From Herbaspirillum huttiense (lineage in GTDB: Bacteria > Pseudomonadota > Gammaproteobacteria > Burkholderiales > Burkholderiaceae_D), in assembly GCF_004367745.1 (NCBI RefSeq), contig NZ_CP037993.1, forward strand, positions 4,712,001-4,776,000: DNA of 64,000 bases, in the 5' to 3' direction. Within the stretch, counting starts at the first letter, position 1, and each line of letters starts with the position of its first letter. The translations under genes were made by a program, and so were the position numbers. Shown piece by piece: positions 8,678-17,533 of the stretch. Below the pieces are notes generated by a model. It was not told where the DNA came from. It made no database searches and worked only from the letters and a program-made list of their open reading frames with translations.

Positions 8678-10171
8678 TTAAGATTTACCTGCCTGTGGCA
8701 GCTCCGCAACCAGCCGGAGCGACACGGACAGTTCATCCAACTGAAAATGCGGACGCAAGAACGACACGGCGCGATAAACGCCTGGCCGTCCCGGCACTTC
8801 CGACACCTGTACCGAAGCTTCGCGCAGCGGGAATTGCGCTTTTGCTTCCTGCGTGGCGTTGTCATCCAGCAGCACGTATTGCGCGATCCAGCGATTGAGG
8901 AAGTCTTCGACGTTTGAAGCGGCAGCAAAGCTGCCGATCTTGTCCCGCATCATCGACTTCATGTAGTGAGCGATGCGCGAGACGGCAAAGATGTATTGCA
9001 ACTGCGAGGACAGGACCGCGTTGGCATTGGCCGCATCCGTGTTGTACTTCTTGGGCTTCTGAGCGGACTGGGCACCGAAGAAGGCGGCGTAATCCGTGTT
9101 CTTGCAGTGGACCAGCGAGATGAAGCCCAGATCCGACAGTTCTTTCTCGCGACGGTCGGTGATGGCGATCTCGGTGGGGCACTTGAGGGCGACTTCGCCT
9201 TCATCCGTCTTGAAGGTGTGGGTGGGCAGGTCCTCGACCAGGCCACCACCTTCCACGCCGCGAATGGCCGCGCACCAGCCGAAGTCCTCGAAGGCCTTGG
9301 TCAGCTTGCTGCCGAAGGCATAGGCGGCGTTGCACCACAGGTATTTGGAATGGTCGGTACCATCCACATCCTCGACGAAGTTGAAGCCTTCAACGGTGGT
9401 GCCATCCTTGGGATTGAACGGCAGGCGGCCGAGGAAGCGCGGCAGGGTCAGGCCGACATAGCGCGAATCCTCGGATTCGCGGAAGGACTTCCACTTGGCG
9501 TATTCGACCGTGTCGAAGACCTTGGACAGGTCACGCGGCTTGCCCAGGTCGGCATAGCTCTCCAGGCCGAACAGCTCAGGCGATGCGGCGGTGATGAAGG
9601 GGGCGTGCGACGCAGCGGCGATGCGCGACATCTGCTCGATGAAGTACATATCTTCAGGCTGGCGCGTGATCTCGTAATCGCCCAGCAAGGCACCGAAAGG
9701 CGCGCCACCGAAGGTGCCGAATTCTTCTTCATATACCTTCTTGAACATGGCGCTCTGGTCGAATTCCAGGGCCGAGTTGAAGTCCTTGACCAGTTCCTTC
9801 TTGGTGGCGTTGAGGATCTTGATCTTCTGATTCTCGCCAACGGTGGTGTTGCGCACCAGGTAGTTCAAGCCTGTCCAGCTGCCTTCGAGCTTCTGGAATT
9901 CGGGGGCATGCATGATGGCGCTGACCTGATTCGAGATCAGATGATCCAGTTCGGCAATGCGGGCATCCAGGGTCGCCGACAGGTTGTCGGAGACGACCAC
10001 CGTCCCTTCCATGACCTGGCTGACCAGTTCGGTGATCAGATCCTTGGCGCGGTCATGCTCGGAAGAGGACTTGGCGACCTTGCTTTGTTCGACGATGTCA
10101 TCCAGAAGAGTGCTGGCGGCAGCGGCAGGCGCAGCACTTGCGGCAGCTTCGGTATTGGCTTGAGCGGACAT
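8678..10171 (-). CDS. tssC: TssC (VipB), large sheath subunit
   Basis: 497 residues, the standard size for TssC/EvpB/VipB. Recognisable blocks are LEGSWTGLNYLVRNT, GDYEITRQPEDMYFIEQM and FAVSRIAHYMKSMMRDKIGS, followed by the family C-terminal region with VSEVPGRPGVYRAV. With TssB it forms the contractile sheath around the Hcp tube. It is 11 bp downstream of tssB, the usual tssBC pair. Confidence 0.97.
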   Translation of the reverse strand: MSAQANTEAAASAAPAAAASTLLDDIVEQSKVAKSSSEHDRAKDLITELVSQVMEGTVVVSDNLSATLDARIAELDHLISNQVSAIMHAPEFQKLEGSWTGLNYLVRNTTVGENQKIKILNATKKELVKDFNSALEFDQSAMFKKVYEEEFGTFGGAPFGALLGDYEITRQPEDMYFIEQMSRIAAASHAPFITAASPELFGLESYADLGKPRDLSKVFDTVEYAKWKSFRESEDSRYVGLTLPRFLGRLPFNPKDGTTVEGFNFVEDVDGTDHSKYLWCNAAYAFGSKLTKAFEDFGWCAAIRGVEGGGLVEDLPTHTFKTDEGEVALKCPTEIAITDRREKELSDLGFISLVHCKNTDYAAFFGAQSAQKPKKYNTDAANANAVLSSQLQYIFAVSRIAHYMKSMMRDKIGSFAAASNVEDFLNRWIAQYVLLDDNATQEAKAQFPLREASVQVSEVPGRPGVYRAVSFLRPHFQLDELSVSLRLVAELPQAGKS

Positions 10172-10182
10172 GGGAATCTCTT

Positions 10183-10683
10183 TTATTTGTTGGTTTGCTT
10201 GCTGAGTTCGGCCAGCTTCTCGGTGCTGTTGAGCACGTCGCTGAGGATGTCTTCCAGCTTGTCGTTGCCGGCGATCTTGTTGCGCAGATCGGCCAGCTTG
10301 GTGCGGGCTTCCAGCAGCTTGCGCAGCGGCTCGACCTGCTGCACCACGGACTCGGGACGGAAGTCTTCCATCGAGCGGAACTTCAGTTCCACCGCGAATT
10401 CCCCGCCTTTGTCGGAGAGCTCATTGGACACGCGATAGACCGCGCGCGGCTCGATACCCTTCATGACTTCGTCGAAATTATCGGGATCGATGTTGATGAA
10501 CTTGCGATCCTTCAGGCGCGGCTGCGGCACCTCCGAGTTGCCGCCAAAATCACCGACCACACCGGTGACGAAGGCCAGTTCCTTCTTCTCGATGGCGTCA
10601 CCGATCTCGACGTCATACGTCATCTGCACGCGCGGGGGACGCACTTTCTGCAGTTTTTTCTGGATGCTTTCTCTTTTGGCCAT
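10183..10683 (-). CDS. tssB: TssB (VipA), small sheath subunit
   Basis: 166 residues from the ATG at 10683, where the protein begins MAKRESIQKKLQKVRPPRVQ. A longer reading frame upstream is rejected because GGAG lies 7-10 nt before this ATG and the family starts here. The motif VQMTYDVEIGDAIEKKELAF is diagnostic. TssB pairs with TssC in the contractile sheath, and its family supplies the helix recognised by ClpV. It lies between the upstream lipoprotein gene and tssC. Confidence 0.95.
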   Translation of the reverse strand: MAKRESIQKKLQKVRPPRVQMTYDVEIGDAIEKKELAFVTGVVGDFGGNSEVPQPRLKDRKFINIDPDNFDEVMKGIEPRAVYRVSNELSDKGGEFAVELKFRSMEDFRPESVVQQVEPLRKLLEARTKLADLRNKIAGNDKLEDILSDVLNSTEKLAELSKQTNK

Positions 10684-10774
10684 GTTTGCTCCGCTGCTGT
10701 ATTGAGTGAACGCCCCATTCGCCTGAGGCGGCTTGAAAAGCGGGGACAGCACAAGCTGCCCCCGCTGGCGCGCC

Positions 10775-11401
10775 TTACTTCAGATTGCCAAAGGGATTGG
10801 GACCGCTGCCACCACCACTGCTGCCATTGCCGGCATCCGCATCTGCAGCCGGTGCAGGAGCCGCCTTGCGGGCTGCCTTGCCGCGCGGACGGACCGCTGC
10901 AACAGGCTTGGCCGGAGCGGGCACCAAGGTGTTTTCGCCGAGGCTTTCACGCAGGATCTTGGTCAGGTCCTGTGCTTCGGTCTTGACCGAACCATTCAAT
11001 GCATTTTGTGAGCGCAGATCCCCCAGGGACTTGGTGGCCAGACGCAGACCGGAGACGGTCACGATGCTGTTGGCGACCTTGTCTGCGGGATCACGCTTGA
11101 GGGCTTCCTGGGCGTTGACGATCGCATCACTGTAATCACCTGCATCGAAGCGGATCTGGGCGATACGCAGCCAGGGGGTCTTGTCAGCAGGGAAGCGGCT
11201 TGCCACTACCTTCAGCACCGACACGGCCTCGTCGGTCTTGCCTTCCGCCTGCGCGGTATTGGCCTGGGCCACTCCGCTTTCCAGCGTGTTCTTGGCCTCA
11301 TCTTCCGGATTGGGCTTGCCCTGGGTATTGGCACAACCCGCCAACATCACCGCCAGCAACGCCGGAATGATCAGACCTGTCTTGAATTTGCTCGCACGCA
11401 T
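10775..11401 (-). CDS. T6SS-linked TPR-like lipoprotein
   Basis: 208 residues. A lipoprotein signal peptide ends in LAGC with the modifiable cysteine at residue 23. About 120 residues of TPR-like helical repeats follow, with alternating A/L patterns such as PWLRIAQIRFDAGDYSDAI. The tail (about 160-208) is Ala/Pro/Lys/Gly-rich and low in complexity. It is the first gene of the leftward T6SS run. A lipoprotein gene at this position is known in Burkholderia T6SS clusters (I recall it as a tag gene), but its role is not settled. It may stabilise the envelope complex or bind peptidoglycan; that is inference. The start ATG has AAGGAG upstream. Confidence 0.85.
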   Translation of the reverse strand: MRASKFKTGLIIPALLAVMLAGCANTQGKPNPEDEAKNTLESGVAQANTAQAEGKTDEAVSVLKVVASRFPADKTPWLRIAQIRFDAGDYSDAIVNAQEALKRDPADKVANSIVTVSGLRLATKSLGDLRSQNALNGSVKTEAQDLTKILRESLGENTLVPAPAKPVAAVRPRGKAARKAAPAPAADADAGNGSSGGGSGPNPFGNLK

Positions 11402-11768
11402 TGGAAACCACTCCTTATATTTTTGACATTAAGAAAGCCTTGCACGACATCGCGCAAGCAAATTAGTCGGCACCGAAAAATTCCGGAGATTCCTGATTTT
11501 TAGACTGCAAATGAGATGCGACGGCAGTTTTCTGGCGAAATTGATGCTTCTGGAAACCGCACTTTTTCACTACGCCACGTTCTAATCACGACTATCAGGT
11601 TGTTGCCCGACTTAATAGTTTTAAGTAATTTGAACTTAAGCTCGTCCAAATGTATCGCATAGACCTTCAAGGGAAAATGCAGTTCCACAATCTGTAAAGA
11701 CTTCCTAAAATTTTTTCGGCTCGCGAGAAATCGCTCATCAGAAATCCAATAAACCGCACGGGGCAGCG
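11402..11768. promoter_or_regulatory. Divergent T6SS promoter region
   Basis: This 367-bp AT-rich spacer separates the leftward lipoprotein-tssBC run from the rightward tssJKL run, so it should hold both promoters. A sigma-54-like pair with GG at 11534-11535 and GC at 11546-11547 (N10 spacing) lies on the plus strand, 220 nt before tssJ. Its match to the full consensus is only partial. A small minus-strand frame at 11500-11688 has no visible ribosome site or family features and is not called a gene. Confidence 0.6.
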
Positions 11769-12398
11769 TTGAAAAACCGATTGATTAATCACCTGACAAC
11801 TGGAGTTGTCATTTTTTCTCTATCCGGCTGCGCCGCCGTCGGCGCGGCCTCCGGAGTCGCGCAGGCCGCCAAGTCCACGCTGGAGGCGCTCGGCCTGAAG
11901 AAGCCGGACACGCCGGAACTCCCCGACGCCCAGAAGCAGCCGCGTACCGTGCCGATCAAGCTGCACGCGTCCAAGGCGCTCAATGTCGATTCGCAGCAGC
12001 GACCGCTGGCCCTGGTGGTAAAAATTTATAAGCTCAAGCAGAACATTAGTTTCCAACAGGCGTCATATGACACGTTCCTGAGTGCGCAAAAAGAAAAGGA
12101 AGCCTTGGGAGCCGACCTGCTGGAGGTCAAGGAAGTCACGCTGGTACCGGGCCAGCGCTATGAAATTTCCGAAAAGGTCAGTTATGAGGCCGGCTACATC
12201 GGTGTCGTGGCGCTGTTCGTCAATCCGGCACCGCAGCGCTGGCGTGTCGTCTTCAAGGCCGATGAAGCGGAGAAGAATGGCATTACCGTCGGCCTGCAAT
12301 CCTGCTCATTGACCGTGGGTGCGGGGGCGGTGGCCATCGATATGCAGGGCAAGCCGCTGGAGAAGAATCTGATGCTGGCACCGGTTCAGTGTCATTGA
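11769..12398 (+). CDS. tssJ: TssJ, T6SS outer-membrane lipoprotein
   Basis: 209 residues beginning at a TTG. A lipoprotein signal ends LSGC with Cys 21. After an Ala-rich linker comes the TssJ beta-sandwich, with VPIKLHASKALNVD, ALVVKIYKLKQ and the YIGVVALF strand. TssJ anchors the TssJLM envelope complex to the outer membrane by binding TssM. It opens the rightward run and precedes tssK by 61 bp. Confidence 0.92.
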   Translation: MKNRLINHLTTGVVIFSLSGCAAVGAASGVAQAAKSTLEALGLKKPDTPELPDAQKQPRTVPIKLHASKALNVDSQQRPLALVVKIYKLKQNISFQQASYDTFLSAQKEKEALGADLLEVKEVTLVPGQRYEISEKVSYEAGYIGVVALFVNPAPQRWRVVFKADEAEKNGITVGLQSCSLTVGAGAVAIDMQGKPLEKNLMLAPVQCH

Positions 12399-12459
12399 AA
12401 TTCAAACAACAATTCGCAGGACATCGCGACATGACAATCATCACGACGGGGCAATCCAA

Positions 12460-13806
12460 GTGAATCACTCCAACAAAGTCCTCTGGGGCGAAGGTCTTTT
12501 CCTCCGGCCACAGCATTTCCAGCGCCAGGATCATTATCACGAAACACGCCTGCACCAGACCGCGCTGGCGCTCAATCCCTACTGCTGGGGCATCTCCTCC
12601 CTGCAGGTGGACCGCGATGCCCTGAACAACAATACGCTGCGCATCCTCGAACTGTCGGCCATCTTCCAGGATGGGGAAATCTACAAGGCACCTGATGGCG
12701 ACGACCTGCCCGATCCCATCGAACTGACCGAAATCCCGCTTTCCCAACAATCCGTCACCTTCTACGCGGCCCTGCCGGCACTGAAGAGCTTCGGCAGCAA
12801 TTTCGCCTCGGGTACCGGCAATCATCAGTCCAGTCGCTACATTCAAGACAACATCGAGACGCCGGATCTTTTCACCGATGCGGCCAAGGCGGAGATGAGC
12901 TATTTGAAGAAGGCAGTGCGACTGGTCTCCGAGAACGAACCGCGCGACTCCCTGGTATGCATTCCGATCGTGCGCTTGCGCCGTGCAAGCTCATCAGGAT
13001 TCGAACTGGATCCCGATTTCGTCGCCCCCAGCCTGTCGGTGCATGCGGCGCCCTTGCTGTTCCTGCGCCTGCGCCGCCTGCTGGATGCCTTGCAGGCCAA
13101 GGTCAGCGCGCTCTACGGACATCATCGCGAACCCAGCAAGAGCGTGGTGGAGTTCCGATCGGGTGACATCACCTCCTTCTGGCTGCTGCATACGGCCAGC
13201 ACCGCTTACGCCAGCCTCTCGCACTATCTGAACAATCCCCTGCTGCATCCCGAGCGCCTGTATGAACAATTGCTCGGGCTGGCCGGCTCGCTGATGACCT
13301 TCTCGCGCAGCCTGGCGCTGGCGGACCTGCCGCCGTATGACCATCGTGATCCTGGTCCGCCGTTTGCGCGGCTCGATGGCATCATCCGCGAGCTGCTCGA
13401 TACCGTCATCTCGTCACGCTATTTCGCCATCGCCCTGCACGAGAGCAAGCCGTCGTATCACATGGGCATGCTGGACTCGGGCAAGATCGACGAGAAGACC
13501 AGTTTCTACCTGGCCGTCAACGCCGACCTGCCGGCCATCGAGCTGGTGGATGTGGTACCGCTGCGCTTCAAGATCGGCGCGCCCGAGGATGTGGAGAAAT
13601 TCGTGCTGGCCGCACTGCCCGGCGTGAAGCTGGTGCACTCGCCGCAAGTGCCGGCTGCCCTGCCCGTGCGCCCCGACACCTATTACTTCACATTGGAAAG
13701 CAAGGGTGCCATGTATGAGCGCATGCTGCAGGCGCAATCGATCTGCATTTATGTACCTTCCGGCATCCGTGACCTCAAACTCGAACTCCTGGCGGTGACG
13801 CAATGA
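12460..13806 (+). CDS. tssK: TssK, baseplate to membrane-complex connector
   Basis: 448 residues with the family opening SNKVLWGEGLFLRPQHFQRQ. Other blocks include HDYL-type ALNPYCWGISSLQVD and KPSYHMGMLDSGKID. TssK trimers link the TssEFG baseplate wedge to TssL/TssM in the membrane complex. The start codon is GTG. The stop overlaps the tssL start by 4 bp (ATGA), indicating translational coupling. Confidence 0.96.
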   Translation: MNHSNKVLWGEGLFLRPQHFQRQDHYHETRLHQTALALNPYCWGISSLQVDRDALNNNTLRILELSAIFQDGEIYKAPDGDDLPDPIELTEIPLSQQSVTFYAALPALKSFGSNFASGTGNHQSSRYIQDNIETPDLFTDAAKAEMSYLKKAVRLVSENEPRDSLVCIPIVRLRRASSSGFELDPDFVAPSLSVHAAPLLFLRLRRLLDALQAKVSALYGHHREPSKSVVEFRSGDITSFWLLHTASTAYASLSHYLNNPLLHPERLYEQLLGLAGSLMTFSRSLALADLPPYDHRDPGPPFARLDGIIRELLDTVISSRYFAIALHESKPSYHMGMLDSGKIDEKTSFYLAVNADLPAIELVDVVPLRFKIGAPEDVEKFVLAALPGVKLVHSPQVPAALPVRPDTYYFTLESKGAMYERMLQAQSICIYVPSGIRDLKLELLAVTQ

Positions 13807-14582
13807 ACATGACTTCGGCCCCTTCCCTGCTCGATCAGGACCATCTCCCCCCGTCCCAGATGGCCGCAGCGCCAGTCAATGCGCGCTCGCTGCTGGATCT
13901 GATGTATGACGGTTTCTACGCGCTCTTCATGCTCAAGAATGGCAGCGCGCCGGTGGATGAAGCTTCGTTCTCGGTGAAGATGCAGAAATTCCTGGGCGAT
14001 GTGGAACGCAATGCGAAGAAACTCGACGTCTCCCCGGAAGATGTCTACGCCGCCAAATACGCGTTCTGCGCCTCGGTCGATGAAATCATCCTGCGCTCCA
14101 GCTTCGGCATCCGCGACGCCTGGGAGCGCCGTCCGCTGCAGCTGACCATGTTCGGCGATCAACTGGCAGGTGAAAATTTCTTCAAGCAGCTGGAAGACCT
14201 GCGGGTCCGCGGCAATGCGCACATCCAGGCGCTGGAAGTGTTTCACATGTGCCTGTTGCTGGGGTTCCAGGGCAAGTACGCGCTGGAAGGTCCGGAGAAA
14301 CTGAATTATCTGACTGCACGGCTGGGGGACGAAATCGCCCATCTCAAGGGCAAGAGCGCCGGCTTCGCGCCACATTGGGCGCGGCCTGACGCCATCGTCA
14401 ACAAGCTGCGCAATGATGTGCCGCTGTGGGTGGTGGCTTCGCTGTTTGCCTTCATCGCCCTGTTCGCGTACCTCGGCTTGAACTGGATGCTGACCAGCGG
14501 CACGGAGAACGGACTGGCCGGCTATTCCGATATCGTCAAGCTGGCACCGCGTACCGCTAACCTGACCATCACCCTGCCCTGA
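13803..14582 (+). CDS. tssL: TssL (DotU), T6SS inner-membrane component
   Basis: 259 residues. The cytoplasmic DotU domain contains VDEIILRSSFGIRDAWERRP and FHMCLLLGFQGKY. A single membrane segment near residues 200-220 (VASLFAFIALFAYLGLNWML) is followed by a short periplasmic tail. No OmpA-like peptidoglycan-binding domain is fused, so this is the short TssL type. Its partner TssM is not encoded in the window. Confidence 0.94.
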   Translation: MNMTSAPSLLDQDHLPPSQMAAAPVNARSLLDLMYDGFYALFMLKNGSAPVDEASFSVKMQKFLGDVERNAKKLDVSPEDVYAAKYAFCASVDEIILRSSFGIRDAWERRPLQLTMFGDQLAGENFFKQLEDLRVRGNAHIQALEVFHMCLLLGFQGKYALEGPEKLNYLTARLGDEIAHLKGKSAGFAPHWARPDAIVNKLRNDVPLWVVASLFAFIALFAYLGLNWMLTSGTENGLAGYSDIVKLAPRTANLTITLP

Positions 14583-14621
14583 ACGCGATCTCTCCCCTGA
14601 TAGTCTTGGAAGGCCACACAG

Positions 14622-17501
14622 ATGAATCTGCCTTTTCCCGATTCACTTTCCAGCGTCATCAACCAACTCTTCGGCCCTGGCCTGTCGCAACACGCGCGCC
14701 TGATCACGCTGGCCAGCGCGCAGGAAGCCGGTCTTCCGGAGTCCCTGGTCGTGGAGCGCTTCCACGGCCAGGAAAGTGTCAATGACAATTTCCAGTTCGA
14801 GGTCGACGCCCTCTCCGTCTCCACCGATCTCGATCTGAAGCAATTCATCGGGACCGAACTGACCCTGCGCCTGCTTCAGGCCGATGGCAGCCGACGCGCC
14901 TGGCACGGCTACTGCACCCAGGCTTCGTGGCTGGGTGCCGATGGCGGACTGGCGCGCTACAGGCTTAGGCTGGAATCCTTCCTCGCCTTCCTCGACCGCC
15001 GCCGCGACAGCTTCCTGTTTCAGGACATGAACGTTACCGACATCGCCAGCGCCGTCCTGAAGGAATACCCGCAAGCCAATTTCGCTCTGGATGTCACCCA
15101 GACGCTCACCAAGCGCGACATCTGCACGCAATATCGCGAGAGTGATTTCGCTTTCCTGCGCCGCATCCTGGCCAGCGAGGGCCTGAACTTCCGCTTCGAG
15201 CATCAGCAGGAGGGTGAGCAAGGCCAGGCCTCCGGCCAGCAACAGGCGCGACACAAGCTGGTCATCTTCGACCGCGAGGCCAAGGCACCTGATCTTCCCG
15301 GCGGCGATACGCGCATCCGCTTTCACCGTATCGCCGCCACCGAGGCCAGCGATGCCATCACCGACTTCAGCGCCATGCGCAGCGTGCGTTCCAACGCAGT
15401 GGCGCTGGCCAGTTGGCATCCCGAGAAGATATCTTCACCTTCGGCCGAAGAGAGCTCCAGCCTGGATGCCGGCGAAGTCCCTGCCTTGGCGGTCTACGAC
15501 GGCACCGGCCAGCAGGACTTTGCAGACCAGGAGGCGGCCGCGACCCATGCGCAGTTGATGCTGCAGGCCTTGGAAATGCAGAACAAGCGCTTTGAGGGCG
15601 CAGGTGCGGCACGCCAGCTCAGTGCAGGAACGCAATTCACGCTGAGCCAGCATGAGCGCTATCCCGAAGGCGAGAACCGCTTCAAGCTGCTCTCGGTCAG
15701 CCACAGCGCCCGCAACAACTTCGACAGCAACATTGCCCAGATCCTCGATCAGGTCGCCCCCGCCTCGCTGGGAAATTTGTTCGGCAAGACGCCCTCTTCG
15801 GCCAGCGTATCCAATGACGACCTGAAGGCAGGGACCTACCGCAACAGCTTCGTGGCCGTGCGTGAGGTAGTCCCCATCGTTCCTGCTGCAATCACGGAGC
15901 GCCTCAAGCCAACGGCGCGTGGCACTCAGACTGCGCTGGTGACCGGCCTGCCGGATGCGGCCGTTACCACCGACCGCAATCACCGCGTCAGGGTCCAGTT
16001 CCACTGGCAGCGCGGGAAGTCGCCCAATCCGGGCGGCTTGCGCGAGACCGGCAATCTCGATGACAAGGACGGCAATGCTCCCGGCAACGACGCCTCCGGC
16101 ACCTGGGTGCGCGTGGCAGAAGCGCAGTCCGGCCCCAACTGGGGCAGCCAGTTCACGCCGCGCATCGGCAGCGAAGTGCTGATCGATTTCATCGAGGGTG
16201 ACATTGATCGTCCGGTCGTGGTCGCACAACTTTATAACGGTAATGATGTGCCGCCCTTCCCGGCAGGAGCCGAGTCTGACGCCAACCATGCCGGCACGAT
16301 TTCGGGCTGGCACAGCACGGCGCATGATGGCAGCGGTTTCAATCAATGGGTGGTGGACGACACGCAGTCGCAACTGCGCATGCGCCTGGCCTCGAGCCAG
16401 GGCAAATCCCAGCTCAATCTCGGCCATCTGATCGATCAGGCAGATACCGGAGCCCAGCGTGGCAACTATCGCGGCCAGGGCTTTGAACTGCGCACGGACG
16501 CCTGGGGCGTGGTGCGCGGTGCCGAAGGCTTGCTGATCTCCTCGACGGCGCGTCCGGTTGCGGGTGCCAGCGTCACCAGCACGCAGATGGATGCCCACGA
16601 AGCTGTGGCGCAGTTGAAGGGTGCGCAGCAACTTGCGCAGACCATGGGCGAGGCCGCCACACAGCAGCAGGCGCTGCACAGTGCGGACGCCTTGCAGGCC
16701 AAGACCGATTTCATCTCTGTCATCGACCCGCAGGATCAGGGCAAGCATCCGGCCAGCGTCAATGGTCAGGACGCATTCAAGAGCCAGGCGGGCTCCCGTG
16801 AAAGCGACAGCTCGCAACCGGTCGAAAAGTTCAGCAAGGCCGCTGTGCTGATGGAGTCACCCACCAACGTCAACTGGGCCAGCGCGGCTTCCACCGTGCT
16901 CTACGCTGGCGAAAACCTTCACTGGACCACACAGGGGGATACCCACTGGACTGCCGCCGACACCGCCAGCCTCGCGGCCGGCAAGGCGGCGACGCTCTTT
17001 GCGCACGACGGCGGCATTCAGGCCTTCGCCGGCAATGGCCCGGTTTCCTTGCAGGCGCATACCGATGCGCTGGAGATCCTGGCTGACAAGGATGTGAGCG
17101 TCATCAGCGTCAATGAAGGCATTGAGATCAAGGCGCGCCAGAAGATCGTGCTGCAGGCGGGGCAGGCTTCGGTGACGCTGGAGGGTGGCAATATCACGTT
17201 TGCCTGTCCGGGGACGTTTTCGGTGAAGGGGGCGACGCATGCGTTTCCGGGTGGGGCGAGCGTCTCGCCGGATTTGATGGCACTGCCAGATACCAAGTAC
17301 AAGCTCTTTGACGAGGCCTTCGTGGTGAAGGATCCGAATGGTAATCCACTTTCCGATGTTCCTTACCGGATCAAGAGTTCAGCCGGTGATCAGCTGGCGG
17401 CCACCGCCAAGGACGGGATGAGCGAGCGCGTCAGTACGGAGGCCAGCGAAAACGTGGAATTTTCCATGGAATGGTTCAAGGTCGTGCCGACCAAAACCTG
17501 A
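14622..17501 (+). CDS. vgrG: VgrG with DUF2345 and a C-terminal docking-like extension
   Basis: 959 residues. Gp27/gp5-like VgrG core (about 1-560) with RYRLRLESFLAFLDRRRDS, VRVQFHWQRGKSPN and NWGSQFTPRIGSEVLIDF. A DUF2345-type beta region follows (about 690-870; LEILADKDVSVISVNEGIEI). The last 75 residues form an extra domain starting KYKLFDEAFVVKDPNGNPLS with DVPYRI. This looks like a transthyretin-type fold used for effector docking; that is inference. GGAAGG lies before the ATG. It directly precedes the cargo genes, which it probably delivers. A piece of it (16534-16634) is copied at 19843-19943. Confidence 0.96.
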   Translation: MNLPFPDSLSSVINQLFGPGLSQHARLITLASAQEAGLPESLVVERFHGQESVNDNFQFEVDALSVSTDLDLKQFIGTELTLRLLQADGSRRAWHGYCTQASWLGADGGLARYRLRLESFLAFLDRRRDSFLFQDMNVTDIASAVLKEYPQANFALDVTQTLTKRDICTQYRESDFAFLRRILASEGLNFRFEHQQEGEQGQASGQQQARHKLVIFDREAKAPDLPGGDTRIRFHRIAATEASDAITDFSAMRSVRSNAVALASWHPEKISSPSAEESSSLDAGEVPALAVYDGTGQQDFADQEAAATHAQLMLQALEMQNKRFEGAGAARQLSAGTQFTLSQHERYPEGENRFKLLSVSHSARNNFDSNIAQILDQVAPASLGNLFGKTPSSASVSNDDLKAGTYRNSFVAVREVVPIVPAAITERLKPTARGTQTALVTGLPDAAVTTDRNHRVRVQFHWQRGKSPNPGGLRETGNLDDKDGNAPGNDASGTWVRVAEAQSGPNWGSQFTPRIGSEVLIDFIEGDIDRPVVVAQLYNGNDVPPFPAGAESDANHAGTISGWHSTAHDGSGFNQWVVDDTQSQLRMRLASSQGKSQLNLGHLIDQADTGAQRGNYRGQGFELRTDAWGVVRGAEGLLISSTARPVAGASVTSTQMDAHEAVAQLKGAQQLAQTMGEAATQQQALHSADALQAKTDFISVIDPQDQGKHPASVNGQDAFKSQAGSRESDSSQPVEKFSKAAVLMESPTNVNWASAASTVLYAGENLHWTTQGDTHWTAADTASLAAGKAATLFAHDGGIQAFAGNGPVSLQAHTDALEILADKDVSVISVNEGIEIKARQKIVLQAGQASVTLEGGNITFACPGTFSVKGATHAFPGGASVSPDLMALPDTKYKLFDEAFVVKDPNGNPLSDVPYRIKSSAGDQLAATAKDGMSERVSTEASENVEFSMEWFKVVPTKT

Positions 17502-17533
17502 ACACATAAACCAAGGTGCAAAGGGAAAGTTCG

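Noticed and set aside
11500..11688. A 62-codon minus-strand frame in the tssJ divergent spacer
   Set aside because: No ribosome site, no family resemblance, and it lies where promoters are expected.
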